Assembly: GCF_024298965.1 (NCBI RefSeq)
Contig: NZ_CP085193.1
Location: forward strand, 11,966,001-12,030,000
From: Streptomyces rapamycinicus NRRL 5491
GTDB taxonomy: Bacteria; Actinomycetota; Actinomycetes; Streptomycetales; Streptomycetaceae
DNA length: 64,000 nt
Direction: 5' to 3'
A program made the position numbers and the translations under genes. Each line of letters opens with the position of its first letter. Position 1 is the stretch's first letter. The notes under the pieces are model-generated. The model ran no database searches, was not told the DNA's origin, and saw only the letters and a list, made by a program, of their open reading frames with translations. Below are positions 49,480 through 59,229 of the stretch, piece by piece.

Positions 49480-50445
49480 ATGGCCGCACTCGCCCCCGAC
49501 GGCGGACGCCCCCGGCTCCGCCTGGTGCCCGATCCCCCGGTCGCCCCCGCACGCCCGCTGCTGGGCGCGGTGGAGGTGCTGCCCGGACAGGTGCGCGCGG
49601 CGCTGGTCGACCACTCCGGGAAGCTGCTGCGGCGCACCGCGGCCGGCTTCGACCCGGCGGAGCGGGAGGCGGCCGGAGTGGACGCGGCGGTGCGGCAAGC
49701 CGCCCGGGAGTGCTTCGACGGGCGTGAGCTGACCGGGGTCGGGGTGGCCGCGACCGGCCTCGTGGACCCGGAGCGGGGCACGTTCATCGAGGTCAACGAC
49801 GTGCCGGCGCTGCGCGGCTACCCGGTCGCGGAGGTGCTGCGGCGGGCGCTGGGGGTGCCGGTGTACGTCGAGCACCGGGCCCGGCTCCAGGTGCTGGGCG
49901 ACCGGTGGTTCGGCGCGGGCCGGGGCCTTCGGTCCTTCGCCTCGGTGTCCACCGGCGAGGTGCTGGGCGTCGGGGTGTTCTTCGGCGGCGAGTTGCTGGC
50001 CCCGCACGGTGGCCGCAGCGGGGCCCATATGACCGTGCTGGCCGGTGGCGAGCCGTGCACCTGCGGGGCGCGCGGCTGCTGGAAGACCGTGGCCACGACG
50101 CGCTGGCTGCGGCGGCGGGCGCAGGCGGCGGGACTGGGCACCGGAATGACGCTCGAGGCGCTGGTACGGCACGGGGAGGGCGGTCGGCCGGTGGTCGAGG
50201 AGTACGCCGACAACCTCGCACTCGGCCTGGTCAACATCCAGCAGCTCTTCGCCCCCGGTCTGTTCGTGCTGCACGGCGAGGCCGTCGAGGGAGGAGAGGG
50301 GTTCCGGGCCCGGGTCGAGGAGCGGCTGCGGCGGGACAGCGGCTGGTCGACGGCCGCCCCGCCGCGGGTGGTGCTGGGCGAGGCGGGCCGGCCGGACGAC
50401 GTGGCGCTGCTCGGGGGCGCGGGGCTGGTCCTCACGCACCGGTAG
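49480..50445 (+). CDS. ROK-family protein without kinase signature
   Basis: A 321-residue ROK protein lacking an N-terminal DNA-binding domain. The ATP-binding-like ATGLVDPERG and the zinc site (H183, CTCGARGC at 193-200) are present. The kinase catalytic Asp normally in NDANAA is missing: the segment reads EHRARL (131-136). It is likely a pseudo-kinase or ligand-binding regulator. ATG 49480 is chosen, with CAGAGT at 49468-49473 compatible with a leaderless start. The 3' end overlaps the OppF-type ATPase gene by 14 bases. Confidence 0.8.
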   Translation: MAALAPDGGRPRLRLVPDPPVAPARPLLGAVEVLPGQVRAALVDHSGKLLRRTAAGFDPAEREAAGVDAAVRQAARECFDGRELTGVGVAATGLVDPERGTFIEVNDVPALRGYPVAEVLRRALGVPVYVEHRARLQVLGDRWFGAGRGLRSFASVSTGEVLGVGVFFGGELLAPHGGRSGAHMTVLAGGEPCTCGARGCWKTVATTRWLRRRAQAAGLGTGMTLEALVRHGEGGRPVVEEYADNLALGLVNIQQLFAPGLFVLHGEAVEGGEGFRARVEERLRRDSGWSTAAPPRVVLGEAGRPDDVALLGGAGLVLTHR

Positions 50446-51295
50446 TCCCGCCGGTCCTGGCCCCGGTCCCGGTCCTGGTCCGGTACGCGTCGGGGCGTGG
50501 CACGGCGGCCAGCAGCTCACGGGTGTACGGGTGCCGGGGCGCGCCCAGCACGGCGGCGGTCTCCCCGCACTCGACCACTCTGCCGCGCCGCAGCACCGCC
50601 ACCCGGTCCGCGATCTGCCGGACCACGGCGAGGTTGTGCGAGACGAACACGTAGGTCAGTCCGTGCTGTCGCTGCAGCTCCGCCAGCAGATCGAGGACCT
50701 GCGACTGGACGGAGACGTCGAGCGCGCTGGTCGGCTCGTCGAGCACCACGAGCCGTGGCGAGGACGCCAGCGCACGGGCGATGGAGACGCGCTGGCGCTG
50801 CCCGCCGGAGAACTCGTGCGGGTACCGGTCCTGCAACCGCGCCGGCAGCCCGACCGACTCCAGCAGCTCGCCGACCCGCTCCCGCAGCCGCGTCCTGGCG
50901 CGCCGTCCGCGGTAGGTGACGTCATGGGTGACCAGCGGCTCGGCCACGATATCGGTGACTTTCATGCGTGGGTTCATGCTCGAATACGGGTCCTGGAGCA
51001 CGACCTGAATCCCGGCCCGCAGCGCGCGCATCTCGGCGGCCGACAGCCCGGCGAGGTCGTGGCCCTCGAAGCGGACGGTCCCGGCGGTGGGGTCCAGCAG
51101 CCCCAGCAGCAGCCGGGTCAGGGTCGTCTTCCCGGAGCCGGACTCGCCGACGAGGGCGAGGGTCTCGCCGTCCTCGACGGTGAGCGTGACCTCGTCGACG
51201 GCGAGGGTGCGGGTGGCACCGGGTCCGGTGAACTCCTTTGTCAGACCGTCGAGTTCGAGCAGCGTCGTCCTCCGGGACGTTTTGGTGGTGGTCAT
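50432..51295 (-). CDS. Peptide ABC transporter ATPase (OppF/DppF-type)
   Basis: A 287-residue ATPase: Walker A GESGSGKT, signature FSGGQRQR, Walker [12 protein letters not shown] and D-loop, switch His in VSHNLAV. The C-terminal [12 protein letters not shown] segment is typical of oligopeptide ATPases. It overlaps the OppD-type gene by 4 bases. Together with the two permeases and the binding protein it makes one importer operon. Confidence 0.94.
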   Translation of the reverse strand: MTTTKTSRRTTLLELDGLTKEFTGPGATRTLAVDEVTLTVEDGETLALVGESGSGKTTLTRLLLGLLDPTAGTVRFEGHDLAGLSAAEMRALRAGIQVVLQDPYSSMNPRMKVTDIVAEPLVTHDVTYRGRRARTRLRERVGELLESVGLPARLQDRYPHEFSGGQRQRVSIARALASSPRLVVLDEPTSALDVSVQSQVLDLLAELQRQHGLTYVFVSHNLAVVRQIADRVAVLRRGRVVECGETAAVLGAPRHPYTRELLAAVPRPDAYRTRTGTGARTGGTTGA

Positions 51296-52101
51296 GACGT
51301 CGGCTCCAGTCGCGGGGTGGCGGCCAGCAGGTCGCGGGTGTACTGCTGCCGGGGCGTCTCGAATACCTCGGCGATGGTGCCGTGCTCCACGACCCGGCCG
51401 GTGTTCATCACCACGACCCGGTCGGCGGTCTCCGCGACCACCCCGAGGTCGTGGGTGACCAGCACCACCGCCATCCCGTGCCGGGCGCGCAGCTCGGCGA
51501 GGAGGTCCAGGATCTGCCGCTGCACGGTGACGTCCAGGGCGGTGGTCGGCTCGTCGGCGATGAGCACCCGCGGCCGGCCGACCAGCGCCGTCGCGATCAT
51601 CACGCGCTGGCGCAGCCCGCCGGACAGCTCGTGCGGGTACTGCCGTGCCCGCAGTTCCGGATCCGGGATGCCGACCTCGTCCAGCGCCCGTACCGCCTCC
51701 GCCCGGGCCCCGGCGCGGGAGGCCCCGCGGTGCGTGCGCAGCACCTCGGCCACCTGGTTGCCGACCCGCTGGAGCGGGTCGAGGCTGGTCATCGGGTCCT
51801 GGAAGACCATCGCGACGTCGTTGCCGCGCACCTGGCGCAACCGCTTCTCCGGCAGCGCGAGCAGGTCGCGGCCGTCGAGGAGGATCTCGCCGCCGGGGTA
51901 GACGCACGGCGGCTCGGGGTTGAGCCGCAGCGCGGCGAGCATGGTGGCCGACTTGCCGCTGCCGGATTCTCCGACGACGGCCAGGGTCTCTCCGGCGTGT
52001 GCCGTGAGGCTCACGCCGCGCACGGCGTGCACGGGGCCGGTGGCGAGCCGGAAGTCGACGTGCAGATCGCGGATCTCGAGCACGGGAGCTTGTGTGGTCA
52101 T
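51292..52101 (-). CDS. Peptide ABC transporter ATPase (OppD/DppD-type)
   Basis: A 269-residue ATPase with Walker A GESGSGKS, signature LSGGLRQR, Walker [13 protein letters not shown] and switch THDLGVV. OppD-type features include [18 protein letters not shown] [14 protein letters not shown] and the C-terminal [12 protein letters not shown]; the longer Fe-S-binding tail found in some homologues is not present. It overlaps both neighbours by 4 bases. Confidence 0.94.
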   Translation of the reverse strand: MTTQAPVLEIRDLHVDFRLATGPVHAVRGVSLTAHAGETLAVVGESGSGKSATMLAALRLNPEPPCVYPGGEILLDGRDLLALPEKRLRQVRGNDVAMVFQDPMTSLDPLQRVGNQVAEVLRTHRGASRAGARAEAVRALDEVGIPDPELRARQYPHELSGGLRQRVMIATALVGRPRVLIADEPTTALDVTVQRQILDLLAELRARHGMAVVLVTHDLGVVAETADRVVVMNTGRVVEHGTIAEVFETPRQQYTRDLLAATPRLEPTS

Positions 52102-52934
52102 CGGCGGTACGCCTTCGGGTCCGCGACGTCGCGCAGCGCGTCGCCGGTGATGTTGATGGCCAGGGAGGTGAGCATCAGCGCCAGCCCGGGGAAGACCGCG
52201 ACCCACCACGAGGTGCCGAGATAGAGCTGGCCGTCGGCGAGCATCGAGCCCCAGGTGACGGTCTCCTTGGGCACACCGAGGCCGAGGTAGCTGAGCGACG
52301 CCTCGGCGACGATGGCCGCCGCGATGTGCAGCGTGGCGATGGTGGCCAGGTGCGGCAGGACGTTGGGGAGCAGATGCCGGCGCATGATGGTGAGGTCCGT
52401 GACGCCGGTCGCCCGGGCCTGGGTCACATAGTCCCGGGTGCGCAGCGACAGCACCTCGGAGCGGACCACGCGGGCGTACGCCACCCAGCCGGTGAAGCCG
52501 AGCACCAGGACGACGTTCCACAGCCCGGAGCCGAGGAAGCCGACGATGGCGAGCGCCAGCAGCAGTGAGGGGAAGGCGAGCTGGATGTCGGCGAAGCGCA
52601 TCAGTATCCGGTCCGGCCACCCGCCGCGGAACCCGGCGAACAACCCGCACCCCGCCCCCACCACCCCCGCGAGCAGCGCCGCCCCGATGCCGACGAGGAG
52701 CGAGACCCGGGAGCCGTAGATGACGCGGGACAGCACATCGCGGCCCAGCTGGTCGGTGCCCAGCGGGTGCGCGAGGCTGCCGCCGCCCTCCCAGGCGGGG
52801 GGTGTGAGCCGGGCGAGGAGTTGCTGCTTGGCCGGGTCGTCCGGGGCGAGCAGCGGCGAGAAGACGGCGGCGATCACCAGCAGCGCGAGGACGCCGAGGG
52901 CCACCAGGGCGAGCCGGTTGCGTACGACGGTCAT
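52098..52934 (-). CDS. Peptide ABC transporter permease (OppC/DppC-type)
   Basis: A 278-residue permease. After an N-terminal helix, LGTDQLGRDVLSRVIYGSRVSL is diagnostic of DppC-type permeases. The EAA-type loop reads QARATGVTDLTIMRRHLLPNVLPH. It ends [15 protein letters not shown]. The start overlaps the stop of the upstream permease gene (ATGA). Confidence 0.94.
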   Translation of the reverse strand: MTVVRNRLALVALGVLALLVIAAVFSPLLAPDDPAKQQLLARLTPPAWEGGGSLAHPLGTDQLGRDVLSRVIYGSRVSLLVGIGAALLAGVVGAGCGLFAGFRGGWPDRILMRFADIQLAFPSLLLALAIVGFLGSGLWNVVLVLGFTGWVAYARVVRSEVLSLRTRDYVTQARATGVTDLTIMRRHLLPNVLPHLATIATLHIAAAIVAEASLSYLGLGVPKETVTWGSMLADGQLYLGTSWWVAVFPGLALMLTSLAINITGDALRDVADPKAYRR

Positions 52935-53905
52935 GACTGGGCCCGCACTCTCGGGTCGAGGAGGCTGTAGGACAGGTCGACGAGGAGGTTGACGATCACG
53001 AAGGCGGCGGCGAAGAACAGGACGGCCGCCTGCACCAGTGGGAAGTCCCGGTGCGAGATGGCCTCCACGGTCAGCCGTCCGATGCCCGGCCAGGAGAAGA
53101 CCTGCTCGGTGAGGATCGCCCCGCCGAGCAGCCCGCCGAACTCCAGGCCGATCACGGTGACGGTCGGCAGGGAGGCGTTGCGCAGCCCGTGGGCGAGCAC
53201 CACCTTCGCCGGGCCGAGTCCCTTGGCCTTCGCGGTGCGGATGTGGTCCGAGCCGAGGACGTCGATGAGCGAGGAGCGCAGCAGCCGGGCGATGACCGCG
53301 ATGGAGTAGACGGACAGCGTGACGGCGGGCAGCACCAGATGTGCGAAGGTGCCGTAGCCGGAGGCCGGAAGCACCTTGAGCCGCACCGAGAAGAGCAGGA
53401 CCAGCAGGATGCCGACCCAGAACGGCGGAGTGGACTGGCCGAGCAGCACCGCCGTCATCACGCCCGTGTCGCCGGCCCGGCCACGGCGCGTGGCGGCGTA
53501 GATCCCGGCGGGGATGGCGATGACGAGGCTGAGCACCAGGGCGCCGGCGGCGAGTTCGAGGGTGGCCGGGACGCGGTCGGCGATGACCTGGCTGACCGGT
53601 TCGTGGTAGACGAGCGAGTCGCCGAGGTCGAACCGGAGCAGCCCCCACAGGAAGTCGCCGTACTGCGCGATCAGGGGCTGGTCCAGGCCGAGTTGGGAGC
53701 GCAGCGTGGCCTCTTGGGCGGCGGTGGCGTCCGGGGGCAGCAGTTGCTTGACCGGGTCGCCGGAGAGCCGGACCAGGAGAAAGGCCAGGGTGGCGGCGGC
53801 GAAGAGCACGCCGACGGCGGTGGCGAGGCGGACCAGGACATGGCGGAGGAGGCCGGACTTCGGTTTCCGGACGGTGACCGTCGGCTGGACGGAGGCGGCC
53901 GTCAT
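52931..53905 (-). CDS. Peptide ABC transporter permease (OppB/DppB-type)
   Basis: A 324-residue permease with six helices. The N-terminal helix (VLVRLATAVGVLFAAATLAFLLVRL) and the region LGLDQPLIAQYGDFLWGLLRFDLGDSL are DppB features. The EAA loop is TAKAKGLGPAKVVLAHGLRNASLP. It overlaps the stop of the binding-protein gene by 4 bases. Confidence 0.94.
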   Translation of the reverse strand: MTAASVQPTVTVRKPKSGLLRHVLVRLATAVGVLFAAATLAFLLVRLSGDPVKQLLPPDATAAQEATLRSQLGLDQPLIAQYGDFLWGLLRFDLGDSLVYHEPVSQVIADRVPATLELAAGALVLSLVIAIPAGIYAATRRGRAGDTGVMTAVLLGQSTPPFWVGILLVLLFSVRLKVLPASGYGTFAHLVLPAVTLSVYSIAVIARLLRSSLIDVLGSDHIRTAKAKGLGPAKVVLAHGLRNASLPTVTVIGLEFGGLLGGAILTEQVFSWPGIGRLTVEAISHRDFPLVQAAVLFFAAAFVIVNLLVDLSYSLLDPRVRAQS

Positions 53906-55445
53906 GCCCTCACCTCCGCGCTCTCCATGGCCAGCGAGCCGTTGACGACCGGTGTCCAGTGCACCCGGGTGGTCCGGGCGAGGATGATGTCCTGCTGGTA
54001 GAGCGGTACGAACGGGGCCTCGCGCCTGATCAGGCGCTGGAGCGCGGTGAACGCGCGCTGCCGGTCTTCGGGGTCCATGGACAGCTCCTCGGCGTCGATG
54101 AGCCGGTCGGCCTCCTTCGACACCCACCGGCTCTGCCGGCGGTCATGACGCACGTTCGACTGCACCATGGACGCGCCGTCGAGCGTCCAGGCGGTGGAGG
54201 CGGCGAGGTAGATGGGGCCGAGCGCGTGCCGGTTGTCGGAGGTGAGGCGGCGGAGAAGGTGCCGGGGTCGAGAAGCTCGACGCGGGCCCGGATGCCGGCG
54301 CGGTCGAGCAGGCCGGAGATGGCCTCGGCGACCTGGGCGTCGTCGTTGGAGGCGGTGAGCGTGGTGGTGAGGCCGTGCGGGTGGCCGGCCTCGGTGAGCA
54401 GTCGCCGGGCGGTGCGTATCGAGCGCCGGAAGGGCTCGACGGACGCGTCGAAACCGACGACGCCGCGCGGCAGCATCGCGGGCACCTCGCGCGCCTTGCC
54501 GTCCAGCACGGCCTTGATGAGCAGCGGTACGTCGATGGCGTGGTTGAGCGCCTGGCGCACGCGGCGGTCGCGCAGCGGCCCGGAGGTGGTGTCGAGGTTG
54601 AGGTACGCGGTCCTGACGCCCCGGTGGCTCTCCAGTTCCACGCCCGCGTAGCCGGACAGCTGCCGGGCGGCGTCCGGGGTGAGCCCGGTGACCAGGTCGA
54701 CCTCGTCGCTCTGCAACGCGGCCAGCGCGGAGGCGGGGTTGGGCAGCGCGCGGAAGACGAGGCGGTCGGCCCCGGGGGAGCCGTGGAAGTGGCGGCGGTT
54801 GGCGCGCAGCCGTAGCTCGCGGTCGCGCCGGAAGGACTGGAAGACGAACGGCCCGGTGCCGACCGGCCGTTTGGCGAAGGCGGCGTCGCCGACGTCGGCG
54901 AGGTACTTCGGCGGCACGATCACGCCGCCGAAGAGCGACAGCTTCGCGGGCAGGATCGGGTCGTGCAGCGTGGTGTGCACATCGACGGTGTGGCGGTCGA
55001 TCACGCGGACCGAGGTCACATACCGCAGTTCGACGATCGGTGACCGCGTCTTCGGGTCGAGGACCCGCTCGATGGAGAACTTGACGGCATCGGCGTCGAA
55101 TTCCTCCCCGTTGTGGAAGCGCACCCCGTCGCGGAGGCGGAAGCGCCATACGGTCCTGGAGCGGGGCTCCCAGGAGGTGGCGAGCCGGGCGGCGAGCCGG
55201 CCGGAGGCGTCCCGGGTGGTGAGGGTGTCGAAGATGTTGATCAGGACGTTCATGGAGACCATGTCGCCCTGCTTGTGTGGATCGAGCGTGGTGGGGTCGG
55301 TCGGCTGCGCCACCCGGAGGGTGCCGTCGCCGCCCGCGCCCGCGGCCGTTCCGCATCCGGTGAGCGCTGTCGGCGCGGCGATGACAGGTAGTGCGAGTCC
55401 GCCCAGCCGAAGGGCCCTGCGGCGCGACATTGATGGAGGAGTCAC
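53902..55445 (-). pseudogene. Peptide/nickel-type substrate-binding lipoprotein, frameshifted
   Basis: SBP_bac_5 family. GTG 55445 has GGAGGGCAGATC upstream; the signal ends in lipobox LTGC. Residues up to LLDPGTFS are in one frame (TLRVAQPTDPTTLDPHKQGD, WRFRLRDGVRFHNGEEFDADAV); the remainder (RRLTSDNRHALGPIYLAAS ... RREAPFVPLYQQDIILA) is in the next. One base is missing at about 54254, in a GGCGGCGG context. Unshifted, the product stops in unrelated sequence at 54030. The rest of the operon is intact, so this is either a sequencing slip, recent inactivation or, less likely, programmed frameshifting. Confidence 0.8.
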
Positions 55446-55463
55446 GATCTGCCCTCCGCGTGA

Positions 55464-55477
55464 TGTTCCATTGAACA
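55464..55477. promoter_or_regulatory. Palindrome between the Dpp operon and IclR gene
   Basis: TGTTC-CATT-GAACA, perfect 5-base arms, 19 bases upstream of the binding-protein start and 48 from the divergent IclR start. A reasonable IclR-type operator. Confidence 0.55.
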
Positions 55478-55525
55478 GTGCGTCCATTCCGGGAGCCGGA
55501 ACGATGATGCGTTAAGCTAGGCGAC

Positions 55526-56359
55526 ATGCCGAAGCCGGTCAATACCTCCGCCTCCCACCGTGCGGAGCCGTCCGCCGCCGCGACGGGTCCCGTGGACAAG
55601 GCGCTCGCGGTGCTGGACGCGCTGGTCCAGCCCGATGCCCCGCACCGTCTGGCCGACCTCGCGGCCCGCACGGGACTGCCGAAGCCGACCGTCCACCGCC
55701 TGCTGCACACCTTCGCCGAGGCCGGGTACGCGGTCCCGGGTCCCGGCGGGAACTATCAGGCCGGGCCGCGCCTGCTCGGGCTCGCCGCCACGGCGCTGGC
55801 CGCCAGCAGCGAGCTGCGGCTGGCCCGCCCGGTCCTGGACGACCTGCGGCTGCGCACCGGCCACTTGGCCCACTTCTCGGTACGGGACGGCGCCGTGGCG
55901 GTGCATGTGACGCAGTCGGAACCGTCGTCCACGTACCGCATGCCGCTGACCGCGGGCGGCGAAGTCCCGCTGTACTGCTCGGCGGTGGGGTGGGCGATGC
56001 TGTCGGCCCTGCCGTCACCGGCGGCGGCGGAGCTTCTGGGCGGCGAGCCGCTCCCGGCCCGTACGTCACGGACGGTGCGGGACCCCGCGGCCGTGCTCGC
56101 CGCTCTGCCCGCCGTGCGCGAGCGAGGCTACGCGGTCGATGACGAATACGCGGAGCAGGACGTCCGCGCCATCGCGGCCCCGGTGCTGGGGCCGGGCGAC
56201 CGGGTCGCCGGCGCGGTCGGCATCGTCGGGCTGACGTTCACGCTGGACGAGGAGAGCGTGGCGGTGCTGGGGCCGATGGTGCGGGCCGCCGCCGGTACGG
56301 TGTCGGCGGCGTTGCGCGGCGGGGCGGGGACGCTGGGGATCGTGCGGGGGCAGGAGTGA
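55526..56359 (+). CDS. IclR-family regulator of the peptide importer
   Basis: A 277-residue regulator: winged helix PHRLADLAARTGLPKPTVHRLLHTFAEAGYAVPG and effector domain (PLYCSAVGWAMLSALPSP ... GYAVDDEYAEQDVRAIAAPVLGPGDRVAGAVGIVGLTF). TTAAGCT at 55512-55518 lies just before ATG 55526, indicating leaderless transcription. Its stop overlaps the serine-hydrolase start (GTGA), so both are made together. Divergent to the Dpp operon, which it probably controls. Confidence 0.9.
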   Translation: MPKPVNTSASHRAEPSAAATGPVDKALAVLDALVQPDAPHRLADLAARTGLPKPTVHRLLHTFAEAGYAVPGPGGNYQAGPRLLGLAATALAASSELRLARPVLDDLRLRTGHLAHFSVRDGAVAVHVTQSEPSSTYRMPLTAGGEVPLYCSAVGWAMLSALPSPAAAELLGGEPLPARTSRTVRDPAAVLAALPAVRERGYAVDDEYAEQDVRAIAAPVLGPGDRVAGAVGIVGLTFTLDEESVAVLGPMVRAAAGTVSAALRGGAGTLGIVRGQE

Positions 56360-57528
56360 GCGGGGCCGAGGGCGGCCGGGTCCCACAGGGTGCGGAGCGG
56401 ACGGGAGCGGCCTGCCCGCCCCCGGCGGACCGGCCGACACGGCTCGCGGCGCTCCTGGCGGCCGGCCGCCGGGCCGGGATCTACTCCGCGGCCGCCTGGT
56501 CGGTGGGCACCGCGGCCGGGCGGGGGACACACGGGTATCTGGGCACACGTCGTTGGGGCGGGGCGGAGCTGAACGGCACCGAGCTGTGGGATCTGGCCTC
56601 GGTGACGAAACCGATCGTGGGCCTGGCCGCACTGCGGCTGGTGGAGACAGGAGCGCTCCGACTGGACGACACGGTCGGCGCGTATCTGCCGGAGTACCGC
56701 CGAGTGCCGGGCAAGGCGGACATCACCGTCGCCCAGCTGCTCACCCATACCTCCGGCCTGCCCGGCGGCACCCCGCTCTGGCGCGCGCGCTCCGACCGGA
56801 ATGGGCTGCTGGCCGCCCTCCGCGGGCTGCCGCTCCGCGGGGCGCCGGGCACGGTGGTGGAGTACTCCTCGGCGGGCTTCGTCCTGCTCGGACTGATCCT
56901 CGAACAGGCCACCGCGACCGGCCTGGACGAGCTGGTGGCCAAGCAGGTGTGCGAGCCGCTCGGCATGCGCGAGACGGTCTTCGCACCCGGCCCCGCGGCC
57001 CGTGAACGCGCGGTCTCCACGGAGCTGTGCACCTGGCGCGGCCGCCTGGTGACCGGCCAGGTGCACGACGAGAACGCGGTGGTGCTCGGCGGAGTCTGCG
57101 GCCACGCCGGCCTGTTCGCACCACTGGCCGACATGGACCGGCTGGGCCGGGCGCTCGCGGCGGGCGGCGACGGCCTGCTGAGCGCGCCCGGCTTCGCCCG
57201 TATGACCGCATGTCATACGGAGGGCCTTCCGCTGCGCCGCTGCCTCGGCTGGCAGGGGCGGGACGCGGTGGGGTCGCCGGTCGGTACGGCGATGGGACCG
57301 ACCTCGTACGGCCACACGGGCTTCACGGGGACGAGCCTGTGGGTGGAGCCCGCAGCGGACGGGGCGGGGGCGGAAGGCCGCTATTACGTCCTCCTCACCA
57401 ACCGAGTCCACCCCAGCCGCGACCCCCGCCGCTTCCCGGCGGTCCGCCGCGCCTTCCACCACCACGCGGCGGCCCTCGTCCGCTGCGGTCCGGCTCAGCT
57501 TCGGTGTCTGCCGGCCGAGAGGAAGTGA
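56356..57528 (+). CDS. Serine hydrolase, beta-lactamase/D-aminopeptidase-like
   Basis: A 390-residue penicillin-recognising-fold enzyme without a clear signal peptide. Active-site motifs: SVTK (SxxK), YSSAG (in the YxN position) and HTGFTG (KTG-like third motif). This class includes esterases, D-amino-acid peptidases and cephalosporinase-like proteins. Coupled to the IclR gene and divergent from a peptide importer, so hydrolysis of an imported peptide or amide is plausible. GTG 56356 start sits in the GTGA overlap. Confidence 0.85.
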   Translation: MSGAEGGRVPQGAERTGAACPPPADRPTRLAALLAAGRRAGIYSAAAWSVGTAAGRGTHGYLGTRRWGGAELNGTELWDLASVTKPIVGLAALRLVETGALRLDDTVGAYLPEYRRVPGKADITVAQLLTHTSGLPGGTPLWRARSDRNGLLAALRGLPLRGAPGTVVEYSSAGFVLLGLILEQATATGLDELVAKQVCEPLGMRETVFAPGPAARERAVSTELCTWRGRLVTGQVHDENAVVLGGVCGHAGLFAPLADMDRLGRALAAGGDGLLSAPGFARMTACHTEGLPLRRCLGWQGRDAVGSPVGTAMGPTSYGHTGFTGTSLWVEPAADGAGAEGRYYVLLTNRVHPSRDPRRFPAVRRAFHHHAAALVRCGPAQLRCLPAERK

Positions 57529-57900
57529 GGAAGTACTGACGGCCGTGGCCGAAGAGGTGTTCACCCGGAGCGCTTTTGTTGCCCGTCACGCCCGCGCAGG
57601 TCAGGGCCCGTACTATGGTGCCGCGCTGACACCCTCGACTGCGACGACCAAGGTGATCCCGTGGTAACGCTCTTGCCGTTGGCCGGGGACAACCTGGCTG
57701 CCGCGCACCGGGTGGTGAGCCTCTGTCCCGAACGGGTGCCGAGGATCGAAGACCACGGCTGTCACATCCCCGGTCGTTGAGACGCCCCGTCAGCCACGAC
57801 GGGTCCGCCGTCAGCAGCCGCCATGCCGATTCCGTTCGCTCGCCGAGGGGACCGGGATCAGTGCGGGGCCCCCTTATCCGACCTCGGAGGTACCACGGCG
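57529..57900. other. Gap before the P450 gene, with possible small frame
   Basis: 372 bases. A 39-codon plus-strand frame at 57661-57780 (starting VVTLLPLAGD, ending HIPGR) has GC-rich third positions but no homologue I recognise and only an AAGGTG ribosome-site candidate. It could be a relic of a lost gene. GGAGG at 57884-57888 serves the P450. Confidence 0.3.
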
Positions 57901-59229
57901 ATGACGCCGACCGACCCCACCGCTCAGAGCTCCGAAGCGCCCGCCCCGCCACCCGGGTGTCCCGCACATCGAAGCGGTGAGCCCCCGCACGGCGGGGACC
58001 ATGTCAGCCCTGTCGCCGTGCCCCTGAGCGGCCCCCGCTTCCATGTCGAACCCAACCTCCTCTACCAGGAGATGCGCCGCGAACACGGTGCGGTCGCCCC
58101 CATCGTGCTCGAGGGCGGCATCCCGGCGTGGCTGGTTCTCGGCTACCGTGAACTGCATCAGGTCACCGCCGACCACGTGCTCTTCACCCGTGACTCCGAA
58201 CTCTGGAACCAGTGGGACCGCATCCCGGAGGACTGGCCGCTGGCCCCGCTGATCGGCCGTGGTCAGCCATCCATTCTGTACACGACCGGTGAGCGGCACC
58301 GCGTACGGGCTTCGATGATCAGCGACGCGCTGGAGTCGGTCGACCCCTTCGAGATCCGGCAGCACGCCGAGCGGCTGGCCGACGAACTGATCGACGGCTT
58401 CTGCGCCGAGGGCAGTGCGGACGTCATCGCCCGGTACGCGATGCCCTTCCCGGTGCGCGTCCTGGCGAAGATCTACGGCTTTCCCGACGAGCAGGGGCCC
58501 GGACTGGCCGCGGCGGCCATCGACCTGGCCGACGGCGGCGACCTGGCCCAGGCGGCCCAGGTCCGCCTCGCCGAGGCCGCGGCGGCCCTGATGGCCGAGC
58601 GGAAGGCGGGGAACGGCCCCCGGGACATCGCCGCCCAACTGGTCGGCAACACCCTCGGCTTCACGGACGAGGAGATCCTCCACGACCTGATCGTGCTGGT
58701 CATCGCGGGCCACACCCTGACCGCGGACTGGATCGGCAACTCGCTGCGGCTGATGTTCACGGACGAACGGTTCGTCATGTCCCTGGCCGGCGGACGCAAG
58801 AGTGTCTCGGAGGCCATGAACGAGGTGCTCTGGGAGGACACCCCCGCCCAGAACGGCGTCGGCCGGTGGGCGTCCCGCGACACCATGCTCGGCAACCGCC
58901 GGATCAAGGCGGGCGACATGGTGTGCCTCGGACTCGCCGCCGCCAACAAGGATCCGCAGATACGCCCCGACGGCACGAGCCTGACCGGCGGCAACAACGC
59001 GTTCCTCTCGTTCGGGCACGGTGAGCACCGCTGCCCGGTCGCCGCGCAGGAGATCGCCGAGACCATCGCCCGTACCGCCATCGAGGTGCTGCTCGACCGG
59101 CTGCCCGACATCGACCTCGCCATCCCGGCCGAAGAACTCACCCGCCGTCCCTCCCCCTGGGCGCGGGGGATGACGACACTGCCCGTGCACTTCACCCCGA
59201 CGCCGACGGTGAGCCAGACGGCCGGCTGA
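57901..59229 (+). CDS. Cytochrome P450 lacking the ExxR arginine (CYP157-like)
   Basis: A 442-residue P450. The haem loop is FGHGEHRCP (residues 371-379, Cys378); the I-helix oxygen-activation site is AGHTLTAD (269-276). The normally invariant ExxR is EVLW (308-311), with Trp for Arg, a trait known for Streptomyces CYP157 enzymes, which usually sit in conservon operons. No conservon genes (kinase, roadblock, DUF742, GTPase) or ferredoxin are beside it. Start ATG 57901 has GGAGG 11 bases upstream. Redox partners and substrate unknown. Confidence 0.87.
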   Translation: MTPTDPTAQSSEAPAPPPGCPAHRSGEPPHGGDHVSPVAVPLSGPRFHVEPNLLYQEMRREHGAVAPIVLEGGIPAWLVLGYRELHQVTADHVLFTRDSELWNQWDRIPEDWPLAPLIGRGQPSILYTTGERHRVRASMISDALESVDPFEIRQHAERLADELIDGFCAEGSADVIARYAMPFPVRVLAKIYGFPDEQGPGLAAAAIDLADGGDLAQAAQVRLAEAAAALMAERKAGNGPRDIAAQLVGNTLGFTDEEILHDLIVLVIAGHTLTADWIGNSLRLMFTDERFVMSLAGGRKSVSEAMNEVLWEDTPAQNGVGRWASRDTMLGNRRIKAGDMVCLGLAAANKDPQIRPDGTSLTGGNNAFLSFGHGEHRCPVAAQEIAETIARTAIEVLLDRLPDIDLAIPAEELTRRPSPWARGMTTLPVHFTPTPTVSQTAG

